Shown here in pieces: positions 34,445 to 46,099 of a DNA stretch of 64,000 nt. Both the position numbers and the translations under genes were made by a program. Source of the DNA: Corbicula japonica (Eukaryota > Mollusca > Bivalvia > Venerida > Cyrenidae). The stretch covers positions 1 through 64,000 of the forward strand of contig JAZAYU010000925.1 of assembly GCA_038501625.1 (NCBI GenBank), given 5' to 3'. Numbering within the stretch: the first letter of the stretch is position 1; each line of letters begins with the position of its first letter. Under the pieces are notes generated by a model. The model was not told the origin of the DNA and ran no database searches. It was given only the letters and a program-made list of their open reading frames with translations.

Positions 34445-36690
34445 AAATAGCCACAAAAAGTATAGCAAATAGACTTAAACCAATATTGTCCTATGTTATT
34501 CATTATTCTCAAACAGGCTTTATTCCAGGAAGACAAATTGGTGAAAACATAAGAACAATTTATGAAACAATTGATAAACTTAATGAAGATAATAAACCTG
34601 GTCTTATATTTTCGTCGATTTTGAAAAGGCATTCGACACTCATTCATAATTTTATTATGAAAACACTGGACTACTTTGAGTTTGGTGATTCCTTAAAAAA
34701 AATGGATAACAACCCTGTGTCACGAATAACGGTTACCTTTCAGATTTCTTCCCAGTCACACGCGGCGTAAGACAGGGATGTCCCCTATCCCCTTATATAT
34801 TCATAATCGCTATCGAAATTTTATCTTTAGCTGTAAGAAATAAAAAAAAAACGTTAGAGGTGTAAACGTGTACAATGAAGAAATTAAAAATGCGCTATTT
34901 GCTGATGATGCCACATTTGTTTTAGATGGTTCTGAAAATTCATTTAATTCTTTAGTCTACGTTCTTGAAGAGTTTGAAAAAATATCCGGTTTAAAATTAA
35001 ATAGAAGCAAGTCTACTGTATTAAGAATAGGCTCATTAAAATACAAAGACAAAATATTTTGCAAGATGAAAAACTTTAACTGGACTACGGAAGAAGCTAG
35101 TACACTGGGTATTGTTTTCACAAACGAAAAACGCTACAGAATTGAGAAAAACTATAAACCAAAATTTAACGAACTGTTCGCTTGTCTTGAAAAATGGAAG
35201 AAACACAAATTGTCTCTCATTGGTAAAATAACTGTCATTAAAACGTTTGCGCTACCGAAAATCATATACCCCTTAACAGTCCTTGAAAATCCACCAAACT
35301 CGTATTTCACAGAACTGACAGGAAAACTATTTGCTTTTCTTTGGGATGGAAAGCCAGACAAGATATCTAGAAAAATCCTTAAAAAGAATATGAAGATGGT
35401 GGTCTTAGGATGATTGATGTTTATTCTTTTGTTAATGCTTTGAAAGCTTATTGGGTTAAAAAACTTATAGACCCAGAAAATAAAGGTCAGTGGAAGGCAT
35501 TATACAAATCTGAATTCAATAAACAAGGGGGAAAGTTATTTCTTGAATGTAATATAAGTGATAAAGACGTTCCATTTCTAGTTAAAAACACATTTCTTCA
35601 GGAAATTTTATCAAGTTGGGCAAAAGCTAACTACACTCAAAATATTTTTTCTATTAAACATGAAATATTGTGGCACAACTCAAACATTTAAGTAAATAAT
35701 AAAACTGTGTTCTTCCAAAACTGGTAATATAATGGCATAAAAAATATTGGCGACATTTATGATAGTGTTAACAACTCTTTTCTTACATTCGAGCAGGTAA
35801 AACAAAAATTTGGTCACGAAAATTCAGAACACTTAAGGTTTTTCTCCTTGATAGCCAGCATTAAAAAGAATTGGAAAGATCGAATTAAAACTGAAAGAAA
35901 AAATTCCAATGATTTTCAAGCAAACATATTTCCGTTATAAAATATTAACAAAGTTATCAAGTTAAAAAAAAACAAATAAATTTATTTACAACATACTTTT
36001 ACAAAATTAAACAAGATCCAAGCAAATGAGAAGAACGCTGGAACAGCGAATTAGATAATATAAACTGGAAAAGCATATATATGATACCCTTTACATGCAC
36101 CATTGACACAAGATTTAGAGCCTTTCAATACAAATTCTTGATGAGAATATTACCTACTAATAGCTTCTTAGAAAATTGCAACTTCAAGTTTGTGTGATTT
36201 TTGTAATATGCATACAGAAACAATTAAACAGCTGTTTTGGGACTGTCAACATGTGCAAGCTTTTTGGGCACCTTTTTACAACCTCATTCAAAGTTACTTT
36301 ACAGATTTCAGGATAACTTATTTATCCATATGCTTTGGGGTACAGGAAAACATAAATTACAATTTATTAATCAACTTTTGCATATTGTTGGCAAAACAGT
36401 ATATATTTAAATCAAAATATGAAAATATTACTCCTTCTTTTGAATCATACAAAAAGATGGTGAACAAAACAAGAATATTAGAAAACGTTATAGCAAGTAA
36501 GAAAAACAAACTACAAAGTCATAATATGAAATGGGGTCCTTTAAACGTTGAATTATTAGCAGGATATAGGAACGGAAATGGTTCAATATATCAACATCTA
36601 TCTATTCTAAATTCTTTTAAATTTATCATTTGGCCTTTGTCGGGTTTGATTTTTTATTTTTTTGTCTTTTTTCTATTTCTTTTGTTTTAA
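34445..36690 (+). pseudogene. L1/Tx1-like reverse transcriptase, broken
   Basis: Fragments in order: IANRLKPIL and QTGFIPGRQIGEN (34450-34550), then F-E-K-A-F-D with a frameshift near 34620, then RQGCPLSPYIFIIAIEIL (about 34770). LFADDATFVLDG follows (about 34900), then SGLKLNRSKS, LGIVF, AFLWDGKPDKISR, the YEDGGLRM join (about 35395), and the C-terminal CDFCNMHTE ... LFWDC (about 36200). Several stops lie between 35690 and 36190. The FADD catalytic pair remains. Confidence 0.8.
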
Positions 36691-36850
36691 TTAAAACCAT
36701 TGTTAATGAAGTTAGCAACTTGTTTTTGCTACCTATTTATATATATAATGTTCTGCCCTTAATTGTTGAACATGTATTTATAAATATGTATTTTGTATGA
36801 TAACAATGGAAAAGTAAACGGGTTGTAGTAATACAACTCAAATAAAAAAA
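34445..36850 (+). mobile_element. L1/Tx1-like LINE, 5'-truncated
   Basis: Starts abruptly inside the RT domain (IANRLKPIL) and ends in an A-rich tail (aataaaaaaaa), flanked by a 15-16-bp direct repeat: a classic 5'-truncated target-primed insertion. The motifs (GFIPGRQIGENI, RGVRQGCPLSPYIF, LFADDATFVLDG, CxxC...LFWDCQHVQAFW) are of the L1/Tx1 group. It lies in the E11-E12 intron, gene-sense. Confidence 0.85.
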
Positions 36851-36865
36851 ACATTTTATAAACGA
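36850..36865. repeat. Target-site duplication, right copy
   Basis: 'aacattttataaacga' directly after the LINE A-tail. Confidence 0.8.
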
Positions 36866-37052
36866 TACCGTTAATTTGTATAAAATTGTCATTTAAGGTG
36901 ATGAATTTTGTTATGTTATTTTATTAAGAATTTTCAATTTTGGCAATACAATTCAATGCGACCTTAAGATTTTTATATTATTAACAAGTTCACATGTTTA
37001 TGCAATATTGTGTTTTATAGCAATTTTGGATATTATGCTTTCTTGTATTTAG

Positions 37053-37169
37053 ATGTTGATGAGTGCACGGTAAACAATCCTTGCTCTAACGGAGCAACGT
37101 GTAGTAACTCACCTGGCAACTACAGCTGTCAGTGTAACAATGGATGGACCGGAGGCCAATATCAAACAG
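37053..37169 (+). CDS. EGF exon E12 (sixth cysteine lost)
   Basis: Acceptor ttcttgtatttag; donor ACAG|GTGTGA. It encodes DVDEC, NPC, ATC, SNSPGNYSC and QC with GWTG, but the last cysteine is tyrosine (GGQY). It is the final EGF exon before the C-terminal exons and resembles E1 in its 'CNNGW' and downstream splice flank. Confidence 0.78.
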
Positions 37170-37309
37170 GTGTGATATTTTGTTCATTATTTTAACAGAT
37201 ACATGCAAAACATCATAATGTACCCGTTTTCGCTGCAGTCTTCTTTGGGGAATAACATTAAATTTCCGAAACACTCAAAATTCACTTACTTTTGGCTGGC
37301 AAATAAAAC

Positions 37310-37480
37310 TGAGTGAAATAGATGAAAAGGGAACTTTGACAGCCATCGACCACGAACAATGTGAAAATATTGCCGGCTCGGTTTGATTGAGCCTGTTCAT
37401 GGGCGGTAATGGAAATGCATATAACTGCCCACGCCGCCTAGCCCCGGGTTGAGCGCAACACAATATTTACACCAATAAAC
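37310..37480 (+). repeat. Dispersed repeat family B, copy B3
   Basis: Contains 'gctcggtttgattgagcc', 'tgttcatgggcggtaatgg' and 'ccccgggttgagcgcaac'; the best-preserved copy with 12.4 kb. Confidence 0.65.
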
Positions 37481-38169
37481 AGTACAATTTAGACCACCCC
37501 AAACGCTCGCGTGCATATGGCGGTGGATCTTCAATGAGGTATTTTCAGATTGACACCATTCATTATGAAGTGGCGTATGGTCACATGAAAACATGAATCC
37601 AGTAAATTTGTTCGACGTCATTATTTGTGCCTATAAATATCATTTGTTAAACATTGCTTTTTTATATGATCTTAAGTATTTGAATATGGATGCAAATGCT
37701 TTTACCTGTAAAATTTAGTTATTTTACCCTTTGAGTTCAATAAATTGAGCTGAACTATTAAACATCATGCAAGATCAATTCCGTCTAGTTAATGGTTCCA
37801 ACAAGACTAAATAATTTCACTTTATTATATTAATAATAAGTAATCAGGAGTTTATTCTTTTAAGAAGAAAGTAGTACGTGCGTGTGTAAATTCATATTTT
37901 GACAATGACTACAAGAGTTTACATTATTGCAGTATCGAAGAATGAAAATGTTTAGAAGATGACTGGAAAGCATCAACTATGTTGTTATCGACAAAAAGTT
38001 CCTAAAGTACTTGATGACAACGTTTTTGTTACAAGTGTAACGGATGTAAACGTAAGCAGTAAAAGCTTCCACGAAAGTACACATATCAATGCAATGCTCA
38101 CCTGGTCGCTGTGGACACAACAGAAGTTGTTTGTTTTTTTTCTGTGACGTTTGGCGGGCGTTAAACGTT
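37481..38169. other. E12-X1 intron, first part
   Basis: Nothing recognised. Confidence 0.4.
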
Positions 38170-38370
38170 TCCCCGTACATTCAATCAATAATATTCTCAT
38201 CCCTCGGGGATTGCATTTAACATTCACTTACCACACCCGTTCTCTACTTACCTAAAAATCATATATACCACATGAATTGTATGCTCTATTTTTCCCCTTT
38301 TCTTACTGGCTGCGTGTGAAGGTTGTGTTTTCTGGACGTGGCGATTCCTGATATGCATATTTCGCATGTT
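38170..38370 (-). mobile_element. Family A repeat, copy A9 (inverted, partial)
   Basis: Reverse-orientation end of family A: 'tcttactggctgcgtgtga' and 'gattcctgatatgcatattt', which mirrors the start of A6, A7 and A8. Confidence 0.6.
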
Positions 38371-39417
38371 CTACTTTAAACATAACTGTTCTGGTCGTTT
38401 TTTATTTTTATCCTTAAAATATTTCATCTGTATGAACTAAAACAGTTTTGACAACACATATTATAACTTATATTATATTGATTTTCTTTTTGAGGTTTGC
38501 TCATTTACATGACTTTCATATAATGACTCAAATGCTGCTTTTTGCTTTAATTTCTTTGAACAAACCTTTGTTCTATCAAAGGGAATGGTAAATCTTCAAT
38601 AACGTTTTAGTTATGCCCGTTCAAGTCACTTTATCCAGCATTTTAAGGTTGCTTATTACGCTGCTATTTGTTCTTTTGACAAAATAATTAGAATACGTCA
38701 CATGTATAACATGTAACACATGTATATCGTTTGTTTTTTTTTTCAATTATGCTCTGTTTGTATGATTTTTATCTGAAATTTGATAATACCAGAGGAACCT
38801 GAGTTTCTTTCAATAATCACCCCGATCACACATATATGACTTTTGGCCCTATATACATATATAATAAACAAAAGGAATGCAACGGATTCGTACCCCACCC
38901 ACTTACCCGTTATAAGAATTTTCCAGCTGCAGCCTTGACACGGAGTTTTCGCTGGTCAAACATTTGAACAAAATAAAAATCTATTATGAGCAATCATAGC
39001 GCCTTAATAATAGTCATTCTGGAATCGGTTATCAAACATTTGTTTCGCTTTTTTATCGATCGGGTGATTATTGAAAGAAGTTCAGGCTCCTGTGATAATA
39101 TGCACATGACGTTAAAAATAGTTGTACTGTTTTTGGCAACAGAAATGTTAACTAAATACACTGATTGGCCAGATGACAAATATTTGAGTTAATATTTCCT
39201 TTTTAAATAATTCTAAAAAGACCTAAACATGAAAACTTGTGTGGCATATAATTCTCCAGGTAGGTTGTTCTGTCATGAAGCTTGGGGTTGCTGACAAGTC
39301 CATGAAAATTAGAATAACGCAAAAGGAATTATTTTATTGTAGAATTTTCAGCCTTGAAAATAAAGGTTATTAATAAGAAGGTATCATAATTAATGAATCT
39401 GAATTAAACTCGTGCAG
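38371..39417. other. E12-X1 intron, last part
   Basis: No gene recognised. It ends with acceptor aactcgtgcag. Confidence 0.4.
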
Positions 39418-39599
39418 ATTTGACACCAACGTGCAATCATACCTGCTGCCTTGATGATGTGATTTTGTCGACATCCGTTGCTAGCACCAAAGCAATAAAC
39501 TGTTCGGGAACAGGTTTATATACTTCAAACGAAGCTCTCCCAATAGCTTGTTGCAACATAAATGCTACTGAAGACTGGCGCCAGGGAAGAGAAGTACAG
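39418..39599 (+). CDS. C-terminal exon X1, cysteine-rich
   Basis: The 182-bp exon starts in phase 1, as required after an EGF exon, and ends in phase 0 at ACAG|GTAAAT. It reads DLTPTCNHTCCLDD ... NCSGTG ... PIACCNINATEDW: six cysteines, two of them CC pairs, and N-x-S/T sites (NHT, NCS, NAT) that suit an extracellular glycoprotein. The domain is not one I recognise; the spacing excludes EGF. The open minus-strand frame over it is a shadow. Confidence 0.68.
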
Positions 39600-40727
39600 G
39601 TAAATAGAATTTCTTTTCAATTTTCTAATTCTGTCTCTGAGGACAAACCAAATTGATAAATTTCGAGGCAAGGAGTCGAAAAAAAACAACAAAGACAATA
39701 TACTGTTAAAATGGAGCGAGAAAATAATTAATTTGTTTAAAAAAATCACAACAAAAGTGTAACGATGAATGTGTTGATATTCAAAGTTCTTCAGTTGACT
39801 TGTGTAATAGGTAACAATAATCGTCAACTGGAGGAAAAAACTTACGAGATTGTAAGCAACCAGTACGACCGTGTATCTCATTTATCACTATATATCGTGT
39901 TCATGCTTTCGGTGCAATGTCTTTCTGTTTTGCATCTTTGAGATCCCCATCAACATTCTAAATACGCCCTCATTTTTTTTTAATTCAAATCGGCATCCTT
40001 TCTTGGGATATAAGATGAATACTCTTTTTTTTAAAAAGGTTATGCAAATAGTTAATAAGCGGAAAGTTGATTCGATAGCAGATTCTTTTCAACACCCGCT
40101 TGCGGCAATTTTATTGACAAATGACGTTTCGTCTACCAATTTGCCCACGAGTTGAAAACCTACCCCCCCCCCCACACACACACTCCCCCCACACACAAAA
40201 CCTGGGCAAAAAGAAACCGATCCCAATCGTTTCCCTGAAAGAAAGAGTAACAACATAATACAGTATACTCCCATGGGGTGTGTGAGCACGTAAATGTTTT
40301 TTTACTAACCAATAAAATTACATTCCACACATACCTCTGCAGGGACAAACCGAAACTTGATCCTGAAGCACAACTCTGTTTTAAAAGTTTCATGGAAAAA
40401 ACTTTATTGTTGGCTCATTCATGTTAAGGCAAAAATTTGTAGCTTTTTTTTATTTTCAGTTCCTTTTGAGAAACAAATCAGCTTTTGGGCGTTATCTAAA
40501 AGTGATGTTATTTGGTTAGTTGATGTAATCCCAAAATACAGTTCTTTACCTTTAACAAAGTTACATAAAACCCAAAAAGTGTTTTAAAAGGTTTGGCAGT
40601 TCATACAGAAAAAAGAACATATTAATTGTATATTACTGGATTAAATTTATTACACTAGCAGTATAAACTAAATCAATCTATGACAGTACGAGTATATATT
40701 TAAATGATTATTCAAGTTGTCTTTCAG
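39600..40727. other. X1-X2 intron
   Basis: Non-coding. It holds a low-complexity C/CA tract at about 40162-40200. Confidence 0.6.
40162..40200. repeat. Low-complexity C-run and CA repeat
   Basis: A run of about 13 C followed by (AC)n and another C-run. Confidence 0.85.
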
Positions 40728-40859
40728 AAATCTGGTGTATGCAATGATGGTTGGATCCCACCATACACGCCTATCGCCTCTTACAATGGAAGTAGGCTTA
40801 CTAGCGATAGCGCTGGGGTTTTCTATGGCTGTATGAAAAACGGTTCTCCAGGATTTATG
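40728..40859 (+). CDS. C-terminal exon X2
   Basis: Acceptor gttgtctttcag; strong donor ATG|GTAAGT. The 132-bp, phase-0 exon reads KSGVCNDGWIPPYTP ... SDSAGVFYGCMKNGSPGFM in 44 codons, with two cysteines and several Gly/Pro/aromatic positions typical of a folded extracellular domain. It joins X1 and X3 in frame. Family unknown. Confidence 0.7.
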
Positions 40860-41144
40860 GTAAGTTTAATAAAATTAGTTTTTGCATAAACTATACTATT
40901 TGATAGCTATGAAATTTGAAATACATTTTTAAACAGGTATATGATGCCAAAATTCCGCAACCATTTCAACGTATATGAAAAAAATAAAGTAGCATCATCG
41001 TAATATTTACCCTTCCGGACATGTTCCACACTTAAAATAAGTTTAAGTGTACAATATTTGTTTTTAATATTTTCGACGTCATGTCTTGAAAAAGAGACAC
41101 GATGACGCTTTTATGACGCGTGTATATGCTCTTTATTGTTACAG

Positions 41145-41324
41145 ATGATCCGTCAAGTGTGCAATGCGTCCCCTCAACTTGTGAACATTGATTCGTCCTC
41201 AACAATGCACCCAGACAGTTTTGTTGTTATCTACAAATGTTTAAGCGCGGAATGCAAAAAAAATTACTATCATACGAGCATGCATGTATCTCTTTCTTAC
41301 ATCATTATTTGTAAATATTCTTAG
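41145..41324 (+). CDS. C-terminal exon X3 with stop codon
   Basis: Acceptor ctttattgttacag; 59 codons and TAG. It reads MIRQVCNASPQLV ... FVVIYKCLSAECKK and ends SLSYIIICKYS: four cysteines and one NAS glycosylation site. The last ~12 residues are hydrophobic but too short for a membrane anchor. The message ends soon after with AATAAA. An unseen donor leading to further exons cannot be excluded. Confidence 0.65.
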   Translation: MIRQVCNASPQLVNIDSSSTMHPDSFVVIYKCLSAECKKNYYHTSMHVSLSYIIICKYS

Positions 41325-41397
41325 CTGTTTAGTCGCATTAGGCTTCAGCGCCTGGTCAGACGTAGCTTCACCTTAACTTGTGGCCAAGTTGATCTTC

Positions 41398-41403
41398 AAT
41401 AAA
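41398..41403 (+). terminator. Polyadenylation signal AATAAA
   Basis: Canonical hexamer 73 bp past the X3 stop, which supports X3 as the last exon. Confidence 0.55.
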
Positions 41404-44389
41404 TTTAAGTTCTATGTTTCGCGCTTTTTCATTTCATTATTTATTTTTTCGGAAAGGCGGTAACATGATGCTAATCAAAGAGTGTACAGTGACTATGTAA
41501 ATCGCTTATTTCATTTAAGAGCGTAAATGTTTATGTGGGTGGTTTATAATCCTAGACAGAATAGGTTTAGATATTGTTCAATCGCCTTGTTGCATTCAGA
41601 ATTCGCAAAATTTATATCGACAGGGCACCTCTCCCTTCGCTACATCGATGCCAGGCATTAGGTTTTGTGAGAACGCTTGTAAAAAGTAGAATTTTGTCCG
41701 CCAAATTGATAAAATTGATGAAAAGTAGAACATTCTTACTCTCGGCCACTTTATATTCGTGCCTTCAAATATGCCGCCCTGTCGAGCAAAAATCGATATC
41801 TACAGTAGAAAGGCATACATGTAGTTTACTATAGTGCAGATACTATGCTACGCAACACGTTGGATAAGAAACCACTATCAGGGTTTAATATCCGTTTTAG
41901 AGTGACTGACCAAACGTAACTAATTTAACTTTCTATTGTTTTGAAGCAGTAGTGTTATTGAATTTGAAATTAATCATGAACGCATTATCTGTTTGTTATG
42001 ATGTTTTCGTTTAAATTCGTTTTAACATACTTCTGTGTATAGAGGCATCATCATTTTTATCAAAGTAATACACCAGAGTTTCGCAACATTATTCTTCAAT
42101 GTTAAAGTTCAAAGCGGCAGGTGTGCAACTGAAGCTCGTTTGATTGGTTGTCCGGTTGTTGGTTTTCTTATATTTTCTTGCAAGAGTGTAAAGACCTTAC
42201 ACAATATACGAAGGGAATGTCAAGCAAAGTGCTGATGGTTCTTACTGTGCTGCTTAGATGAAATAAACTCAGAGACAGGATGAGAGCGCTTTTATGAAAA
42301 CAACAAAAATATAAGTAAGCCATGTTCATAATTTGAAAAAATATGCACTAAAAGCACTGCCTCTTATCGAGCTCTATGTCAGTTTTGTTGTATCTGTAAT
42401 GGGTTCAAACGATGCGAAGAATAATTCCTCTCCAGTATGTAATATTTTCACAAAGCTGAACTGCCATTTTTAAAAGATAAGTCATAATTTATAAAATTCA
42501 GAATTAATCATTTTAAGAAACACAGGCATATACAGACAGTTCAGTCTCTACGATTCCACTGCGACTGCGATCCTAAGCTTGTAATTATCGAGGAACATGC
42601 ATTGACCACATTTGGAATGCCAGTGGGCAAACGCAGGGACGGACTGGTGATATTAACTGATTATATATTGGGTGTCTAACAAACAGTGTTTAAACAACGA
42701 TAGAATGAAAACTAAGTTAAACTGTTTATTCCGCAAACCATTTTTTGTAATGTAGATAATTCACTACATTGATTGATGATTTATAATCTTAAAAATTACG
42801 CGTAGGCAAACGGTGAAAACAATCCGTTCTCGAGGATTACAATATAATAGTAAACTCGTTTAAATATTTTTACAATTTGTACAAAAGATATAAAGAGACA
42901 CATGCCTATAATCATGCCTTTTGGTGAAACAATTTGTGGGAGGCGGTATTTTCACTATTTTAACCTTTTTCAAACTGTGCAGCCTAGAAAGGTAACAAAA
43001 AACCTGTTGATGCCTGTGTAATGATTTCAACTGCCATGCGTTGAATATTGTCCTTCTGGTAATTATATTATATAGAGTAATGCCCCATTCTATAAAATTA
43101 TGCCAACGCCAATTTAAAAAATTAAAATATTGACCCCACCTTACTTTTACTCTATATTAGTTTTAATCATTGAGACTGTCGTGTTTCTATTGCTTATATG
43201 CGTTTTTGTTTCTGCTGCTGCAGTTATTGTAACGCCTATGTCCTGATGTTTAACTGCCAGAGATAAGGCCTGTTAAAGAAGAAAGTTGCCCGATGTTCGT
43301 TCATGTGCAACTTTATTTTGAGTATTAAAATAAAGGTGATTTCTAAATGCCACAAATGAAAGTCGTACGTACTGTGCACTTGTTCATTTGGACATGAAAT
43401 GAACCGCGTTATCTAAAGTTCATGAATGCAATTTTAACACGTATTTAGCAGATATTAATCACCTTGAAATGTGTAGCCATAATATGGACCTCACGGTGAA
43501 GTGTCGTAATTGCTGTCTGCCTGGTCGTTGATTGTTTATAGAGGCAATCGATATATTCCGTATATGGTACCAGTCCTGTTGTACAGGTTTTACAAAACCA
43601 TATACTTATCGGATTGCCAAATAACCGAACAATGTAGTCAAAAATATTGACAATATAATGGACCCTAGTCGCTTGTGGTGCTGCTTGTCAATATGTACCG
43701 TTCCACCAAATGTGAAAAAAAAAATGATACATTGCCATGGAATCAACTTGAAACCTCTTGTTTAAACGCACTAATACACCTCATTGTGGGTGTGTCATGC
43801 TTGTTGCGGTTCAGACCTCACAGAGATTAAATCCCGAACTTCCCATAAGAAAATAAAAACCGGCAGAAATATTTATTTGACATTTATTTGACGTGTAAGT
43901 AAGCTTCGTTTCATTATTTTTGAATGAACAAAAATGTTTTCTTTTCGTTATTTTGTATTTCGTTTTGGGTTGCATATACAAGATAATGTTATGTGACTGT
44001 CAGTTATAAACTGGCAGTCAGGGATTTTGAAGCGTCTCTGTAAGTTTTGCATTTACCTGAAAAACGTTTTATTGATATTGATGACAATAGAATGAATTAT
44101 AGTGTTTGCAAATGTGAAGGTGATGCCATTAAATTAAAAGTAGTATTTCATTGTAAATTAGGTGTTGCATCTTCAAATCGTTTCATTGTAAATTTATTTA
44201 AAAACAAAACACACACTTTCCCACTATTAGTTTCGAATATGCCGTTAATTGAGAATATGTCATGTCTGTTCGATTATAACATGATTTGGTCTGCGTTTCC
44301 GGCTTGGAACGTTGAAATCATGGTTTGATAGAGGTTCATCGTTTTAACACATGCACGTACACATAAACACTTAAATATTCAAAATTGTG
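41404..44389. other. Intergenic DNA
   Basis: No gene recognised. A short inverted pair 'cgacagggc' / 'gccctgtcg' (about 41620 and 41772) hints at a small TIR element but is too weak to call. 'cagggacggactgg' at about 42632 resembles a hAT end without a partner. Confidence 0.4.
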
Positions 44390-44830
44390 TGTGTATAAAT
44401 ACAAGTGAACAACTCGGGCAGAAAGTGAGAACCCGAGGGGTTACCGCCTTGGAACGGTTAGTGGCAAAACAAATTGCCACTAGGTGTTTCAACTAGGTTC
44501 TAGGGTGCACCAACCTCACACTTGCCCCAACAGGTTCTCGTATCACAAAACAAGTACAAGTTGTCTTGGTGAAATAACTCCAATCCACTAATCGCCTCAA
44601 CAATGTTGCATGCAAAAGCACACAAACATATAAAACATAAGAAGCTTATAGCATTGCAAAGCCAAAGGGCGGGTACTCAATGATCTTACCGAGACCAGAG
44701 CACCTGGAGTAAAATCAGAAAGAACACTATGACAGGGATAAAATGAACAAATCGATTCAAGGTTCTTTTAAGAAAAGATTCCCCCATAAACCTTAATAAA
44801 CTCTTTAACCCCTGCCATAATTACAATATG
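44390..44830 (+). mobile_element. Family A repeat, copy A5
   Basis: Well-preserved: 'gaacccgaggggttaccgcc', 'ccaacctcacacttgcccca', 'gagcacctggagt' and 'accttaataaactcttta'. Confidence 0.75.
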
Positions 44831-44996
44831 GTTTGTCATATTAATAATATTAATAAGAAAATATTGGTGGTCGAGTTGCCATAATATGCCTTCCGCTCGG
44901 ATTATATATCTTGATATCTTTGCCTGAATGCATTTATATAATTATAGACTTTAAAGTTTTGAAGGATCTTTCGATCTGTTTGACATGAATTAATGC

Positions 44997-45004
44997 GTTT
45001 TTAG
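44997..45004. repeat. Target-site duplication, left copy (8 bp)
   Basis: 'gtttttag', exact match to 45857-45864. Confidence 0.8.
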
Positions 45005-45856
45005 AAGGGATGTCAACGGATCCTGAATTTGGGATTCGGATATCCGTTGAACGATCCGAACGGATATCCGGATATCCGAATATACACTTTGCTTAGCCTA
45101 ATAGAAATATTTCGTTTTAATAGACATAAACTCTTCATAACTTTAATATTTTCTTAATTACGAACAATAAAGCATTGGGTATTCTCAATAAGTTTGTTTT
45201 CAGTTGTTAAATAAATATTGCAAAAAGTTTGGAATTAAAACGATTAAAATGTGTGAAATAACTATACATTTGCTGTATTTTTCATCATCATTTTACTTCA
45301 CAAAATGTCGCGAACAGCGAACTATAGACAGTAAGGCATAACAAATTATTGTTTTAGAACGTAGATGTTAATAAATCAAGATCGCGAGATCAAATAAACA
45401 TGAATTCATCAATACTTCAACAAGAAGAAGCAAACTGAGATAATTAATGTGAAGTAATTCATTTATGACCGCCAATCCTATTGTCTACAGAATTATAACT
45501 CTATCCCTTGTAAATAAATCCGATCACACAGAATTAACGATAACTTTCTTTACTCAAAATAGATTAACTTCGAACGTTAATCATTAATTAGCAAGTTTTT
45601 ATGTATACTGTCATACTTTAAAACATTTCTAAACCTGTGAAGCCCAATTTACAGCGCGGTTCATCACCTCTCGATAACCGTTTAACATTTTTATGCTAAA
45701 ATGCATACGGACATTCTAGGAAGATAATTTAGCAAAATAAAAGTAATATTAAAAATGTTAAGTTTTTATAAACGGATATCCGGATGCCAAAGTCGATCCG
45801 GATATCCGATGATTCGAACGGATATCCTGATATTCGGATATCCGTTGACATCCCTA
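45005..45856. mobile_element. hAT-type MITE, 852 bp
   Basis: The terminal inverted repeats share 'agggatgtcaacggat' exactly. Inside each end lie several copies of the palindrome CGGATATCCG or close variants (about 45037-45083 and 45773-45846). The 8-bp target duplication and the terminal ACATCCCTA fit the hAT superfamily. The interior is AT-rich and non-coding, so movement would depend on a transposase from elsewhere. Confidence 0.82.
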
Positions 45857-45864
45857 GTTTTTAG
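45857..45864. repeat. Target-site duplication, right copy (8 bp)
   Basis: 'gtttttag' directly after the right TIR. Confidence 0.8.
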
Positions 45865-46099
45865 ATTCTGACACATTCAATAAGGGACTGGTTAAGACAA
45901 CACCTGATAAGATTGCTTGACAGAAAAACATCCATAGATGCCTAGTTACAGAAGTTGACCTGGGTTATTTAAAACTGGATTGGAATTACACTGAGGCATA
46001 ATTTATTTTATATAAGATTTAAGAATATGTTTAAAATAGTATATCATAAAATACATCGAAGATGTACGATTCTTTCCAGATCTTCACTGTATGATACTG

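Larger units (their letters stand above)
4464..41324 (+). other. Gene model: EGF-repeat protein with cysteine-rich C-terminus (5' end missing)
   Basis: Fifteen exons are supported: twelve 117-bp EGF exons (E1-E12) and three C-terminal exons (X1-X3). Every EGF exon begins after AG with two bases completing a codon and ends one base into a codon before GT. All junctions are therefore phase 1 and the joined message stays open, except for a TGA in E10. X1 begins in phase 1; X1-X2 and X2-X3 join in phase 0; X3 ends with TAG. The product should be secreted or extracellular, as tandem EGF domains need disulphides and, for the D-x-D-E-C type, calcium. No transmembrane exon was found. The start codon, signal peptide and earlier exons are not visible. 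Similar gene architectures include fibropellin- and notch-like proteins, but no orthologue can be named. Confidence 0.75.

Noticed and set aside
39525..39881. 118-codon minus-strand frame
   Set aside because: Overlaps exon X1 in antisense; no recognisable domain, while X1 has splice sites and phase agreement.
41574..41834. Small TIR element with 'cgacagggc' ends
   Set aside because: Only about nine bases pair and no target duplication is visible.
42632..42700. hAT-like end 'cagggacggactgg'
   Set aside because: No inverted partner in the following several kilobases; may be chance.
44047..44328. 93-codon + strand frame
   Set aside because: No recognised motif or exon boundary; probably chance.
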